Part shown: piece after piece, positions 1-10,454 of the stretch | Layout of the letters: every line of letters starts with the position of its first letter | How positions within the stretch are numbered: position 1 is the first letter of the stretch | From: Anisus vortex | Lineage: Eukaryota; Mollusca; Gastropoda; Planorbidae | Direction of reading: 5' to 3' | NCBI GenBank assembly: GCA_949126835.1 | Contig: OX421499.1 | Coordinates: 5,936,526 to 6,000,525 of the forward strand | DNA length: 64,000 nucleotides | Translations under genes and position numbers: made by a program | The notes under the pieces: model-generated | What the model saw: only the letters and a program-made list of their open reading frames with translations | Databases searched by the model: none | Told to the model about the DNA's origin: nothing

Positions 1-734
1 TGGGGCTATTCAATGATATGGGTAACATCACAAAAAGAAAGGAAAAAATTCTTTTAGATCTTCTAACCAAAGTCGCCATAAAACTGGTCTCTATTAGCAC
101 TTCAATTTCAATACGCGCAACTCAAAAACACATAGCCACTTAACGTTTAAATTTACACATTCTAATGAGGTTTAGGGTATTAGGTTTCTATTCGGCCATT
201 TCAGAAGTCTGCCGTAATAAGAAAATCCTAAAAGAAAACGATACGGCAGTCATTGTGGCAATTTCATTAGGACGGGATTAGAAAAATCCCTAATCGGTAC
301 TATGCGGGTAAAACCTAATCACTAATGGGGCCTGCGCTAGCCCCCATAGACGGTATTTGACTTTCAAATGGACGTGTTTAAGGGGAACATCAGTAAACTG
401 TAAACTTTATAAAGTCATCAAAATGAGGAAATTGGCTAACTAGGAATTAACCTATATATTAATTGTCATTCAAATTATAAAATTAGGACATAAACTAATT
501 CATTAAAAAAAACTAATCTTAATAAAAAAGGGTTTAAAAAAAATTGTCTTGATTTCAAATTTAGGCCTACGTTAGTCTACTTTTACTTAAAAGTGGATAT
601 TGGCAACTATTTATATAGGATAGTTTAAAAGTTCATAGCATACTCTTGTGTTTAGATTGAGATAACTTCCTCACTTGGTATAAATATATCATTATTAGCA
701 CAAAAGAAAACAGGCTTACAATGACAATGATTGT
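1..734. other. No recognised feature
   Basis: AT-rich, presumed GLO1 first intron or upstream DNA. No exon with the family N-terminus was found. Confidence 0.5.
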
Positions 735-958
735 GGCATCCAGGCATGGAATGGGTTGCCAAAGCAGTAAAACCAGTAGCATAACATCATTTAAAACATT
801 AAATCAAAATGCAAGACTAGACTCAAACCATGGATAGCATAGGACACACATAGGATAAGCATAGGACACACATAGGATAAGCATAGGATAAGCATAGGAC
901 ACAAGACTCTTCTGTATAGAAGGAGCGTCTGTAACATGTAAGATAATATTAAGAAGAT
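735..958 (+). mobile_element. CR1/L2-like LINE, 3' end fragment
   Basis: Shares GGCATGGAATGGGTTGCC, AACATCATTTAAAACA, TGCAAGACTAGACTC and the tail AGAAGGAGCGTCTGTAA with other copies in the window. An internal 22-bp duplication (CATAGGACACACATAGGATA) is seen at 838..900. Confidence 0.8.
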
Positions 959-1084
959 TTGTTTGTACAGCCGCACCTACATGTAATGTATTTCTGTGAA
1001 GTGCCACTCCCTTTTGTGCAAAGTTGGATTTGAGTACATCCTGTTTTAGCTAGTGACACATTTATTTTTTGGATTTATACAACA

Positions 1085-1720
1085 TATTTGTATTATCTTG
1101 GAATCCACATATTGATGGACTAATTAAAATATCTAACAAAACATTAGGCTTCATAAAAAGGAACTTTTACAGATGTAATAAGAACATAAAACTAAAATGA
1201 TATCTCACATTAGTTAGACCTATGCTAAAATATGCATCTTCTGTAAACAAGCCATCAAGTAAAGAAAACATTAAACAATTAGAACAAATTCAGAAAAAAG
1301 CTGCAAGGTTCATTACTAGCAAATTTTCACAACTGACAAGAGTAACACCAATAGTTAAATCACTAAACCTAGAAACACTAGAGGACAGAAGGGCAAATAG
1401 TAAAGTAGTAATAATGCATTAAGTTTTCATTTAGAAATACAACACAATAACAACCTGTTACAATGCTCTGTTAAAGATAAGGACAAAACACTTTCCTTAT
1501 CCCATATGCGAGAACAAATGCATATATGTACTCTTTCTTCCTGAGTGGCATTTGGGCATGGAATGGGTTGCATGAACAAACCAGGAAAACCAGTAACTTA
1601 ACATCATTTAAAACACTAATAAAATGCAAGACTAGTCCCAGACCACGGGGATGAGTGTAGGGCACAATAATCTATTTTATAGAAGGAGCGTCTGTAATAT
1701 AAAAGATAAGATATTATACT
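1085..1720 (+). mobile_element. CR1/L2-like LINE, RT C-terminal part and 3' UTR
   Basis: Encodes the typical LINE ending with [18 protein letters not shown] and [11 protein letters not shown], disrupted by a stop near 1420. It then runs into the non-coding tail ending AGAAGGAGCGTCTGTAA and an AGATAAGATA-type microsatellite. It is 5'-truncated and dead, and lies upstream of the first GLO1 exon in view. Confidence 0.85.
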
Positions 1721-1793
1721 ATCGCAACATCAATATTGATAAACTACTTGTAAACAAATGGCTTAAATCTGCTTTCAGGGTTTCTTTTTTCAG

Positions 1794-1861
1794 CAGACAA
1801 TGATTAGAATTAAGGACCCTAAAAAGTCTCTAGATTTCTACACACGAGTCATGGGCATGAC
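1794..1861 (+). CDS. GLO1: GLO1 coding exon (first in window)
   Basis: A polypyrimidine tract and CAG end at 1793. The exon starts with the Gln zinc-ligand codon and ends in phase 2 with AC before GTAAGTG at 1862. Its last 11 bases and the donor are the unit of the adjoining array 1851..2394. Confidence 0.93.
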
Positions 1862-4800
1862 GTAAGTGTCTGTTTTATTTTCTTATGAGCATGACATAAG
1901 TGTCTGTTTTATTTTCTTATGGACATGACGTAAGTGTCTGTTTTATTTTCTTATGGACATGACGTAAGTGTCTGTTTTATTTTCTTATGGACATGACGTA
2001 AGTGTCTGTTTTATGTTCTTATGGGCATGACGTAAGTGTCTGTTTTATTTTCTTATGGACATGACGTAAGTGTCTGTTTTATTTTCTTATGGGCATGACG
2101 TAAGTGTCTGTTTTATTTTCTTATGGGCATGACGTAAGTGTCTGTTTTATGTTCTTATGGGCATGACGTAAGTGTCTGTTTTATGTTCTTATGGGCATGA
2201 CGTAAGTGTCTGTTTTATTTTCTTATGGGCATGACGTAAGTGTCTGTTTTATGTTCTTATGGGCATGACGTAAGTGTCTGTTTTATGTTCTTATGGGCAT
2301 GACGTAAGTGTCTGTTTTATTTTTTTATGGGCATGACGTAAGTGTCTGTTTTATTTTTTTATGGGCATGACGTAAGTGTCTGTTTTATTTTCTTATCAGT
2401 TATCTTAGTTTTCTTATAAGTTACAGACATTCCCTCTGTACAGAAGATTATTACAACTGTCACCCAAACCTTGTGCAGGGACAGTAGGGTTTGGTCATTG
2501 TGTAGTCCAGAGTAGGGCCTACTAACTGCAGGATCAGACACCCTCTCATCTAGGAACAGTAATACTCTGAAATTCATGGGCATTAGATTCTGATTGGCTA
2601 CATCCTCCCAGAATTTTGCATTGTTTGCCTGCAAGCATTCTGTTCTAATATTTTGAGAGGCCTTATAGTGTTTTCTCTATATTAGAACTAAAATAGACTA
2701 ACACTCATTCATATTGTATTGTATCAAAACTACTGGATTATACTGCACTATCTTACATAGCTTATTCATAAAAATTTAAAACAGCTTAGGTTATGGCGGC
2801 TGGTTAGCAAATTCGACAGCGAGCTCGACTCCCAAACGCCGCATCAGGGGTTCGACCCTCGGTGCAGGCAGCAATAAATTCACCGCCGACTTGGAGAGGA
2901 GATGGGCGCCGCCAAGTCTACCAAGCCTAAGAGAGGACTAATGGACACCCAGTGTCCATTAGCTCCCCCCAACGACCGCCAAGGTTAAGGGACAAGAAGA
3001 AGAAGAAGGTTGAAAAGGAAGCAAATTTGTGAAGCTGCAGATTCAGAAGTGCACATTTTTAACCTTTTACTGTACATCATTTTTATATAATAGTATTTCC
3101 TTTTAGAATAAAGATCCTATAAATGAGTAGATATATTTTTTTCTAAAGTTTATTTAAATTTATTGTCAGGCTGTTGCTGAAATTGGACTTTCCAGGGATG
3201 GACTTCTCTCTTTACTTTATGGGCTATGAGAATCCAGCAGATGTGCCCACAGATCAGAAAGAAAGAGTCAAATTTTGCTTCTCCCGCAAGGCCACTTTAG
3301 AGCTCACACAGTAAGTTCATGCTTGTTGGTTGTGTGCATAGGATCCTGGGATGCGTTATTCTTGGGCCAGATTCATTGGATCACAGATTTCCAGGCTATG
3401 GTACTAAAATCAATTTAGGCCAGAATTTCTTCAAGGCATTAATTAAGTCTCTAGGGCATGTTGGCTGAGGGGCAGCGCATTTGACTGGCATACCAAAGGT
3501 CCTGGGTTCAAATCCTGGTGAAGGCTAGGATTTGTTTCCAGGTCTGAAGGGTGTCCCTGTGTCTACATAGTTCTGTTGTGTGCATGACATTAGTTGGGAC
3601 AAAGTAAGGGGGATGGACATTGTCCTGCCCACACAATCTCCTAGTATGCAGCGGCCACAGAAACTGGTGTCTGACGAGATTACTAGTACTACTTACTACT
3701 CATCGAGTCTACCCCAAGCATCTGTTGAAGGCAGAGGGGTATTGGGGGCTTGGCTAGGCTTTGTTCTAAATACACAGTCCTTTTGTGTGAAATGTCCAGA
3801 TGGAAACTGGTTAACATTTATCCAATGTATCTTGCGCCTGACCTATGTGTGTTTTCCTAACAGTAACTACGGAACTGAGAACGACGAGAAACAAACATAC
3901 CACAATGGTAACTCAGACCCTCGTGGCTTTGGTAAGTTGTTTCTTCTGTTGTATTTTTTATAACACGAAAGACACAAACATTTCTCCTTCCCTTTTTTTC
4001 ATTATTCATTTTAGTGTTTTGTTTTTAAAAGAAAAAAATCAAGGATGCAAATTTTTTTTGTTTTAAAGACAGCCCATATAGTAAGACCACAGCCCATATA
4101 GTATTCAGGGGTGGAGCCAGTAATTTTTTCTAAGTGGTGGGGGGATCAACTTTTGCATAATGATCATTATTATTATTGTACATTATAAATTATTGTTTTT
4201 TTTTTAAGGTCACATAGGTATTGTGGTACCTGATGTGTACAAAGCCTGTGAAAGATTTGAACAGCTGGGTGTGTCATTTATTAAGAAGGCTGATGGAGGT
4301 GAAAAATAATATAACAAACATTAACTTCATTCTTAACCATTCATTTACAAAAGCCTCTTTACGGGATAAGGGGAAAAACCCTTGCTTGTCTTAATGACAT
4401 AAGAAACAAATTCTTTTTAATTTATTAAGTATGTATCTGTTAGATCTATATTAGTTTTATCTTCTAGAAAAATGAAATCTTGTCTATTTCCTATAAAATA
4501 TGTCAGCGTTTGTTCTAGTGGGCTGTACATCAAAATAATTGGACCATAAAGAATATGGGCAATGCATTCATGACCATTGGTATATAAACTTGACTGTCGC
4601 CTTTTTGAATGTGTAGGGATTTGATGTAATGATGTTCTAGATGCAGCTTGGATTGGCACCACCGTAGATGTGTAGTTTGAAACTAAATGAAATACATACC
4701 CCCTACCCAAATCTTTAGCTTTGGGTAGACAATGCAGCTCTGATATTGGTCATGCCCTGGCCACACAATCCTCTATTGTCCAATCCACAGCCATGGAAAC

Positions 4801-5279
4801 TGGTGAACGCTGTTTCACTAACCCCATAGACGAACAAGACCTGCAAGTGATACGTCTTAGACTTTTTCATTACTAATATAATATTGCCTGAATCCCCAAC
4901 AACACTTAACATCATTTTTAATTGATTTTATTAATATTATAAATATATATAATTTGATGGTAATTGAAAAAAAAAAGGCTATTTTAGCCTTTGTCCTGTA
5001 TGCCACATATTTGAAAAATCAACTGCGGTGATATTAATTAAAATATTTTGTTTTACCCATAGAATATAGAACACATTTTGTTCTTTGAATTTGAAAACAA
5101 TATTTTATCTAAGAATTTTGCCTTGGATCTTCTTTACTCATAAAGATAGTAATTGTAGTTGTGTTTATTTTTATTTTTATTTTTTTTGATTAGGTAAAAT
5201 GAAAGGACTGGCATTCATCCAAGACCCCGATGGATACTGGATAGAAATCTTAAACCCAGTCAACATGGCAAATAACTGA
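1794..5279 (+). CDS. GLO1: Glyoxalase I (lactoylglutathione lyase), last five coding exons
   Basis: Coding segments join 1794..1861, 3170..3310, 3864..3931, 4209..4298 and 5194..5279: 453 nt, 150 residues plus TGA, with every junction GT-AG and in phase. The family enzyme isomerises the methylglyoxal-glutathione hemithioacetal to S-D-lactoylglutathione in the cytosol, as a zinc-dependent dimer. The translation follows animal GLO1 closely: [20 protein letters not shown], then [41 protein letters not shown] and [12 protein letters not shown]. All four metal ligands of the human enzyme have counterparts: Gln at the first codon, Glu in LELTH, His in FGHIG and Glu in WIEIL. The N-terminal exon is missing and should lie upstream of base 1 or unrecognised in 1..1793. 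The exon 1794..1861 is followed directly by a minisatellite that copies its 3' end. XDH is convergent downstream. The identification is secure; only the 5' end is open. Confidence 0.95.
1851..2394 (+). repeat. 34-bp minisatellite, 16 units, carrying the GLO1 5' splice site
   Basis: The units all have the same length (16 x 34 = 544 bp) and read ATGGGCATGACGTAAGTG then TCTGTTTTATTTTCTT. The first unit overlaps the exon end (codons for MGMT) and the donor at 1862. Fifteen units keep GTAAG; the second has ATAAG. Only a few substitutions separate units (GGGC, GGAC, GAGC; TTTTATTT or TTTATGTT). Confidence 0.97.
2795..3009 (+). mobile_element. tRNA-derived SINE family C
   Basis: GGCGGCTGGTTAGCAAATTC, GGGGTTCGACCCTCGGTGCA (B-box), then CGACTTGGAGAGGAGATGGG and a body ending AAGGTTAAGGGACAAGAAGA. 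A close second copy is at 24719..24945. Confidence 0.75.
3170..3310 (+). CDS. GLO1: GLO1 coding exon
   Basis: TTGTCAG precedes 3170 and GTAAGTT follows 3310. It encodes [18 protein letters not shown] through RKATLELTH, including the Glu metal ligand. Confidence 0.94.
3454..3705 (+). mobile_element. tRNA-derived SINE family A
   Basis: Head with A-box-like GGCTGAGGGGCAGCGC and B-box GGGTTCAAATCCTGG. The body has GGGTGTCCCTG, GACATTAGTTGGG and GGCCACAGAAACTGG. It lies in a GLO1 intron. Confidence 0.85.
3864..3931 (+). CDS. GLO1: GLO1 coding exon
   Basis: CTAACAG precedes 3864 and GTAAGTT follows 3931. It encodes [20 protein letters not shown], the glutathione-site loop, and GFG. Confidence 0.94.
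4209..4298 (+). CDS. GLO1: GLO1 coding exon
   Basis: A T-rich tract and AAG precede 4209; GTGAAA follows 4298. It encodes [20 protein letters not shown] and VSFIKKADG, starting with the His ligand that matches human His127. Confidence 0.94.
4722..4830 (+). mobile_element. SINE A, 5'-truncated fragment
   Basis: Keeps CAGCTCTGATATTGGTCAT, GGCCACACAATCCTCTA and GGAAACTGGTGAACGCTG of the family A body. Confidence 0.65.
5194..5279 (+). CDS. GLO1: GLO1 last coding exon with stop
   Basis: TTTGATTAG precedes 5194. It encodes [20 protein letters not shown] and ends PVNMANN with TGA at 5277..5279. It contains the Glu metal ligand of the WIEIL motif. Confidence 0.94.
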
Positions 5280-6619
5280 TGAATGATGGGAAGACTTTTT
5301 CTTACAATACAGTGTTTCTTAACGAATCTGTGTGTGGTCGCCATGACCTCACATGTTAACAATTGTTTTGCTCCTTTTATAGGGCACTGTTTAAAAAGTT
5401 GTACTTTTTGCAAATGAAAATGTTTACAGTGTAACAATCCTTATTGTTATTTCCCCCCCCCTCTTCTTCATTACACTAGTGAGAAAACTGCTTGTATTGT
5501 GATAGTTTGGTTATTAAACTAAACAAATGAAGTGTTACTGGAAAATGATCTCATGTCTTTGTTTCTTAATACTAGCACGTGAAAATGGTATAAGTATAAA
5601 TAACTATATTAAATTGTTTGTCTAACTCTTCTACTCTAAGTCCACTAGTGACTAACTAGTCTATGATTACTTAAACCATGGGCATAGTTAAAAAAAAAAT
5701 ATACTTTTTTTATTATAAAACAAAATATTTTCATTTTAGAAAATATTCAAACTGACTTTAATAAATTATTGTTTATTATGAAAATTGAATTTATGATTAG
5801 CTTTAACAAACAAGAAAGATCAGCCATCAATAATAAAAAATATATACCGGTAACTAAAGAAAAATGTAAATGTCTATATATATTAAAAAAAAACTCCAAC
5901 TCCCATATGATTTTATAAAATCTATTTTTTTTAGCCCAAATTGTTCTTTATAAGACTAAACCTTTTTTTTTTTGCTTCATCTCTTCTCATTACATTAAAA
6001 AAACAACAATAGTTTGGCCCTTTTTTTATACAAATGGCGCTTGTCAGTGAAATGTTGGATGTGAGAAATTCATGCCCTTTTTTGGGTGGTTATTTATTAA
6101 TTATTTCGTGTATTAATTTAATGGTACAGAATGAAATAGAGCGGACGTGCTTGTAAAATGGGAAGTGCTGATCTATACAAAAGCTATATAAAAAAAAAAA
6201 ATCAATAACACAACAGCGACTAATTCTATATTTTATTTTTTGCTACTTATAAAAACAATTAACATTGAATTATTATCTAACATTGAGGAAAAAAACAACA
6301 ACAAATTGGCCATGTCTCAGTGGCAAACATCAAAGTACAACTCGGCTTCATGTCACAACCTTAAATAAAATAAGGCGTTTACGGCAACAGCTTCTATGTG
6401 GAGTACATTTGTCTGGATTTGAAATATGTAAGCCACTTTAAAATACATCAAAACTTTGTTCACCAATGCTAAATGCATAAAACTATTACTAAATGGAAAA
6501 ATTTAAGAAAAAAACTATTAGCATTATTAGTAAACTAAAAAGACCAATTTAAAATACTTAAAAATATCACTATTTTATTTTGTATAAAATGCATAAAACT
6601 ATTACATGTAGACATTTAA
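5280..6619. other. GLO1 3' UTR and AT-rich intergenic DNA
   Basis: The first about 250 nt are likely 3' UTR. The rest is homopolymer-rich and shows no gene or repeat I can name. Confidence 0.5.
5513..5518 (+). promoter_or_regulatory. Possible GLO1 polyadenylation signal (ATTAAA)
   Basis: ATTAAA lies 234 nt after the GLO1 stop. It is the first canonical-type hexamer in the putative 3' UTR. AT-rich DNA makes chance matches common, so this is tentative. Confidence 0.35.
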
Positions 6620-7262
6620 AAATGCCTACAAAAATCCATATGTGGACCAATACAAAATGCCTAAAAAAATCCAGATGTGGACCAATACAAAATGCCTAAA
6701 AAAATCCATATGTGGACCAATAAAAAATGCCTAAAAAAATCCATATGTGGACCAATACAAAATGCCTAAAAAAAATCCATATGTGGACCAATACAAAATG
6801 CCTAAAAAAAATCCATATGTGGACCAATACAAAATACCTAAAAAAAATCCAGATGTGGACCAATACAAAATGCCTAAAAAAATCCAGATGTGGACCATTA
6901 CAACAGGCTTTAAACAATTCATAAGTGGACTAATACAAAATGCCTAAAAGAATGCAGATTTGGACCAATACAAAATGCTTAAAAGAATGCAGATTTGGAC
7001 CAATACAAAATGCATAAAAAAACACATGTGGACCAATACAAAATGCCTAAAAATCCAGTTGTGGACCAATACAAAAGGCTTTAAACAATTCAGAAGTGGA
7101 CTAATACAAAATGCCTAAAAAATCCATATGTGGACCAATACAAAATGCCTAAAAAAAATCCATATGTGGACCAATACAAAATGCCTAAAAGAATGCAGAT
7201 TTGGACCAATACAAAATGCCTACAAAAATCCAGATCTTGACCAATACAAAATGCCTAAAACT
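6620..7262 (+). repeat. 35-bp minisatellite, about 18 units, intergenic
   Basis: The unit is AAATCCATATGTGGACCAAT plus ACAAAATGCCTAA, 34 to 36 bp long. A variant unit with TTTAAACAATTCATAAGTGG occurs near 6910 and 7082, suggesting a higher-order period of about 180 bp. The open frames through it on both strands are artefacts of the period. Confidence 0.95.
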
Positions 7263-7949
7263 AATTTGAGGAGCAAATTCTAAATACATAAAAGTACCAT
7301 TAAATATACATAGGTATTGTGCCAATGCAAAAAACAACAACAACATCTCTTACATTTGTACAAGTTTAGAAAAATTGGATTTGAGAATTTATGGGTCTTT
7401 TTAATCAATCATGTTCTTTGATAAGCACCACAGAATAGGTATAGAACAGAATGCACAATCCCTATAGGCACAGTCACTAAAAGTGAAGCCCGGCTTCCGC
7501 CATTTTCTTTTGATTCAAAGCAGCGGTCACTAGAAACACTACTATTTACTACTATAGTAAAATGAGAAAGGATATCTACTCTTCACAAGCTAAGGACTAA
7601 AGCAAGGCTACTAATATTAAGTAATATGAGGCTACAACTTTCCGTTGTTTATCTTTTACGAGGTCAGGAAAGCCATGTAGTTTGACATGCTTAATTGTAC
7701 GATAATCAAATGTTTTCGCATCATTATTGCTATTTATTACACAGCAGCCTTTGTAACTTTTGCCTGAAACATTAGCTTTTGGTGTTTGAAATTGTGGATT
7801 TGATGAAAAAGACATTGTAAATAAGCATAAATATATAGTGTAACCAGAACCGCTGCGTTTATACAGTATGGCGTCGGTCCTATTACTTCCGGAAACAGAA
7901 AAAATGCAATTGCGCATTCTGTTAGAATTTTATAATTATTCTGTGATAC
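7263..7949. other. Intergenic, no recognised feature
   Basis: Open - strand frames of 72 to 106 codons at 7597..7955 lack recognisable motifs and overlap one another. I see no gene. Confidence 0.45.
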
Positions 7950-8667
7950 GCACATAGAAATAGATCAAGTCTCGCAATATAAATATCTTGGCATCACAAT
8001 TACTGACAAACTGACTTGGTCTGACCACTGCCAAAGCCTTTGTAAGAAAATGCACCAAAGACTTTTCTGTCTTAATAAACTAAAAATATTTCACATAGAG
8101 AAAACCATTATGAATCTATTTTACTTGGCTTGGTAGCATCATAACCTTTGCAATCACCTGCTGGTATGGTAATACCACCACATTGAACAAACACCGAATA
8201 GACCGCCTAATAAACAAAGCCTCTCGTACTACACAGACAGAATTACCATCTCTTGCGGATATTTTCAGTTCAAGGTGCCTGTCTATGATTGATAAAATCC
8301 TCCAAGATCATGCACACCCGCTTCATGATAGTTACATAATATCTAGTCAAAGTGGTCGGCTTCTTTCAATAAGGGCAAGAACAGAGAGATTTAGGAACTC
8401 TTTTGTTCCACTGTCAGTGAGACTCTTTCAAAAGAATCATCTTTCAGCCAGGAAATACAATGGCTCAATAGCTGACTCCTAAATAATAGGCCTACTTTTT
8501 TCTTGTATGATAAATGGTATGATAGTGTGCGTGAATGTCTATTGTGTTTGAGTACAAATGGTTCTTTAATATTGTTTTAGGTATGCTAAAAGACGGAATT
8601 TATGTAATCAAGTCAATTTTCCATTTATTTGGATCAATAAAGCAATGTTATCTTATCTTATAGAAAT
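7950..8667 (+). mobile_element. Rex/CR1-like LINE, RT C-terminal remnant and 3' UTR
   Basis: Reads VSQYKYLGITITDKLTWSDH, then after frame breaks TLNKHRIDRLINKASRTTQT, LPSLADIFSSRCLSMIDKIL, and RARTERFRNSFVPLSVRLF to a stop near 8480. It ends in a 3' UTR with TCAATAAAGCAATGTTATCT. The -LPSL-DI-RC- and R-RTxRxRNSF motifs are common at the end of vertebrate and invertebrate Rex/CR1-type RTs. Not a host gene. Confidence 0.75.
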
Positions 8668-8777
8668 AGCAAAGTAAAAAAAATATTTCTTAATGTTTTG
8701 TTTGGAGAATATATCACAAATATTTCCAAAAGGATTTTTTTTTTCACTGGGTCCAGAGGGGGTCTACCTTTAGCTCG

Positions 8778-8893
8778 GACAAGCACCAGACCTCTGTAGT
8801 GGGGATGTAAAGGCAGATAAGCATTGTACTGGACAAGCACCAGACCTCTGTAGTGGGGATGTAAAGGCAGATAGGCATTGCACTGGTCAAGCA
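8778..8893 (+). repeat. 54-bp tandem duplication
   Basis: GACAAGCACCAGACCTCTGT to GCATTGTACTG, units at 8778 and 8832, with a partial third. Confidence 0.9.
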
Positions 8894-9100
8894 CCCTTGT
8901 TGTAGGCACTGACCAAAAAAACTGATCTCAATTTCATCTGCCACTAGAGACCTTATTTGGTTAACATAATAAATGGAAGATATTTAACCCTTTGATTTCC
9001 TGAACTATTAACCCTATAAATAGATTGAAAGTATGTGTTTATAATTTGAACGTTTATGTCGACAGTTGACTAATTAATGAAAAAGTAAGGTAAGTTTGGG

Positions 9101-9396
9101 GCGGGGGGGGGGGGGGGGGGGCGCACGGTGGCAGAGAGTTCGGCTGGCTACCAAAGGTTCTGGGTTTGAATCCTGGTAAAGGCTAGGATTTGTTCTCTGG
9201 TCTGGAGGGCGTCCCTGAGTCTATCCAGCTCTGATGGGTACCTGACTTAAGTTGGATTCAAGTAAATGCGACTGGGCATTGTGCTGGCCACACAATCCCC
9301 TTGTGTGCCAAGGCCACAGATACTGGCGAAGGCTGCTTCACCTGCCCTATGGATCAATTTGGCCCGACGGGATACTTTACTTTTTTAGAGACCTGC
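9101..9396 (+). mobile_element. SINE A copy preceded by a G run
   Basis: A poly-G tract leads into CACGGTGGCAGAGAGTTCGG, then GTTCTGGGTTTGAATCCTGG and the full body, ending GGATACTTTACTTTTTTAG. Confidence 0.85.
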
Positions 9397-9855
9397 ACAG
9401 TCTTCAAGTGGAATAATTCCACTTACTGTTAGTTTTAAGAACTCTTTCTTCACAAAGCCAAATGTATAACCTTGTCATTTATTCACATGTATTTTTGAAC
9501 TGTGTGTGAATTTTCTATCACTAGGTATATAACATTATATATAAAATTGTCTTGCTGTCCTTTCATGTTTGTTATATATATAACTTACTGTACATCATAT
9601 ATCACAATGCAATCGTTATACACAAGATTAAAAAATAACATATATTAATGCTGTATATATAATAAATATATCATGAGATCTAAATAAACAATAACATTGT
9701 TTACATCAATGGCAAGAGAATTTAACATTCCAAATCCATAACATATTCGTGTTTATTTTTAAACAATTGGGTTTAAGTCTTTGTTTCTGTTGCAATGAAT
9801 TTGTGACAGCTCTCCGCTACAGTTACCTAAAAAAATGGCATTTAAATTTAAACTC

Positions 9856-9861
9856 TTTATT
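9856..9861 (-). promoter_or_regulatory. Possible XDH polyadenylation signal (AATAAA on - strand)
   Basis: TTTATT on the + strand reads AATAAA on the XDH strand, about 540 nt past the stop. If used, the TTAA-flanked element 9954..10113 would be inside the 3' UTR. Tentative. Confidence 0.25.
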
Positions 9862-9953
9862 ACGTCCAGTGGTTTTCACTGTACTGGAGTAATGTTGAAA
9901 CTTTGAGAGTGGTGGTGACATTTTATGTTTTCACTTTTCATTTTGTGGCTTCA

Positions 9954-10113
9954 TTAACCCCTTAAATACCGTGGACGCCACATCGACGTCATCATTTCCG
10001 TAAACTTAAATACTGAGGACGTCACATCGATGTCATAAATAAAAGAGAAATGGTACAAATATGCTAAGTCTGCAAATATTTATATTAAAAACCTGCGGTA
10101 GTTAAAGGGTTAA
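9954..10113. mobile_element. Small TTAA-flanked MITE
   Basis: Ends TTAACCCCTTAAATACCG and the inverse of TTAACCCTTTAACTACCG (16 of 18 match). Inside, the segment TACCGTGGACGCCACATCGA is repeated in diverged form. About 160 bp, just past the XDH stop. Confidence 0.65.
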
Positions 10114-10306
10114 AAAAAAACATTTCTTGAAGAAAATTTTGATTGCTTGTAAGGCTTAAGCCTTTGCATTTATAGAAAAAAAAATTGTTTTACGATAACA
10201 AAACAAAAGTTTAAAAAAATTACAAGAACACATTAAACATTTTTGTAAACACTAAACAATATCACAATAAAGTCACGTTTTCAGATGTTCTATACTCGGT
10301 CAATTA

Positions 10307-10418
10307 GTCCATCATTTTAAAGGAGAACTGTCCGGCCCATCATTTTAAAGGAGAACTGTCCAGTCCATCATTTTAAAGCAGAACTGTCCAGTCCATCATT
10401 TTAAAGGAGAACTGTCCA
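10307..10418. repeat. 28-bp tandem repeat, 4 units, spanning the XDH stop codon
   Basis: Units start at 10307, 10335, 10363 and 10391, and hold CATCATTTTAAAGGAGAACT. On the - strand the first unit met is the coding end W-T-V-L-L-stop; the three others repeat it in the 3' UTR with one or two changes each. Confidence 0.95.
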
Positions 10419-10454
10419 GGGTTTCTTAGAATCTTTCTCTCCATCTTCAGCAAA
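10401..10454 (-). CDS. XDH: XDH exon 35, C-terminus and stop
   Basis: Encodes [17 protein letters not shown] and TAA (10403..10401). The KPW(S/T)V ending is typical of XDH. The last codons and the stop lie in the first unit of the 28-bp array 10307..10418. Confidence 0.92.
   Translation of the reverse strand, partial: FAEDGEKDSKKPWTVLL

Noticed and set aside
6620..7262. Regular repeats that could be mistaken for a CRISPR array
   Set aside because: There are no spacers: the units are directly joined and diverged. The DNA is clearly eukaryotic.
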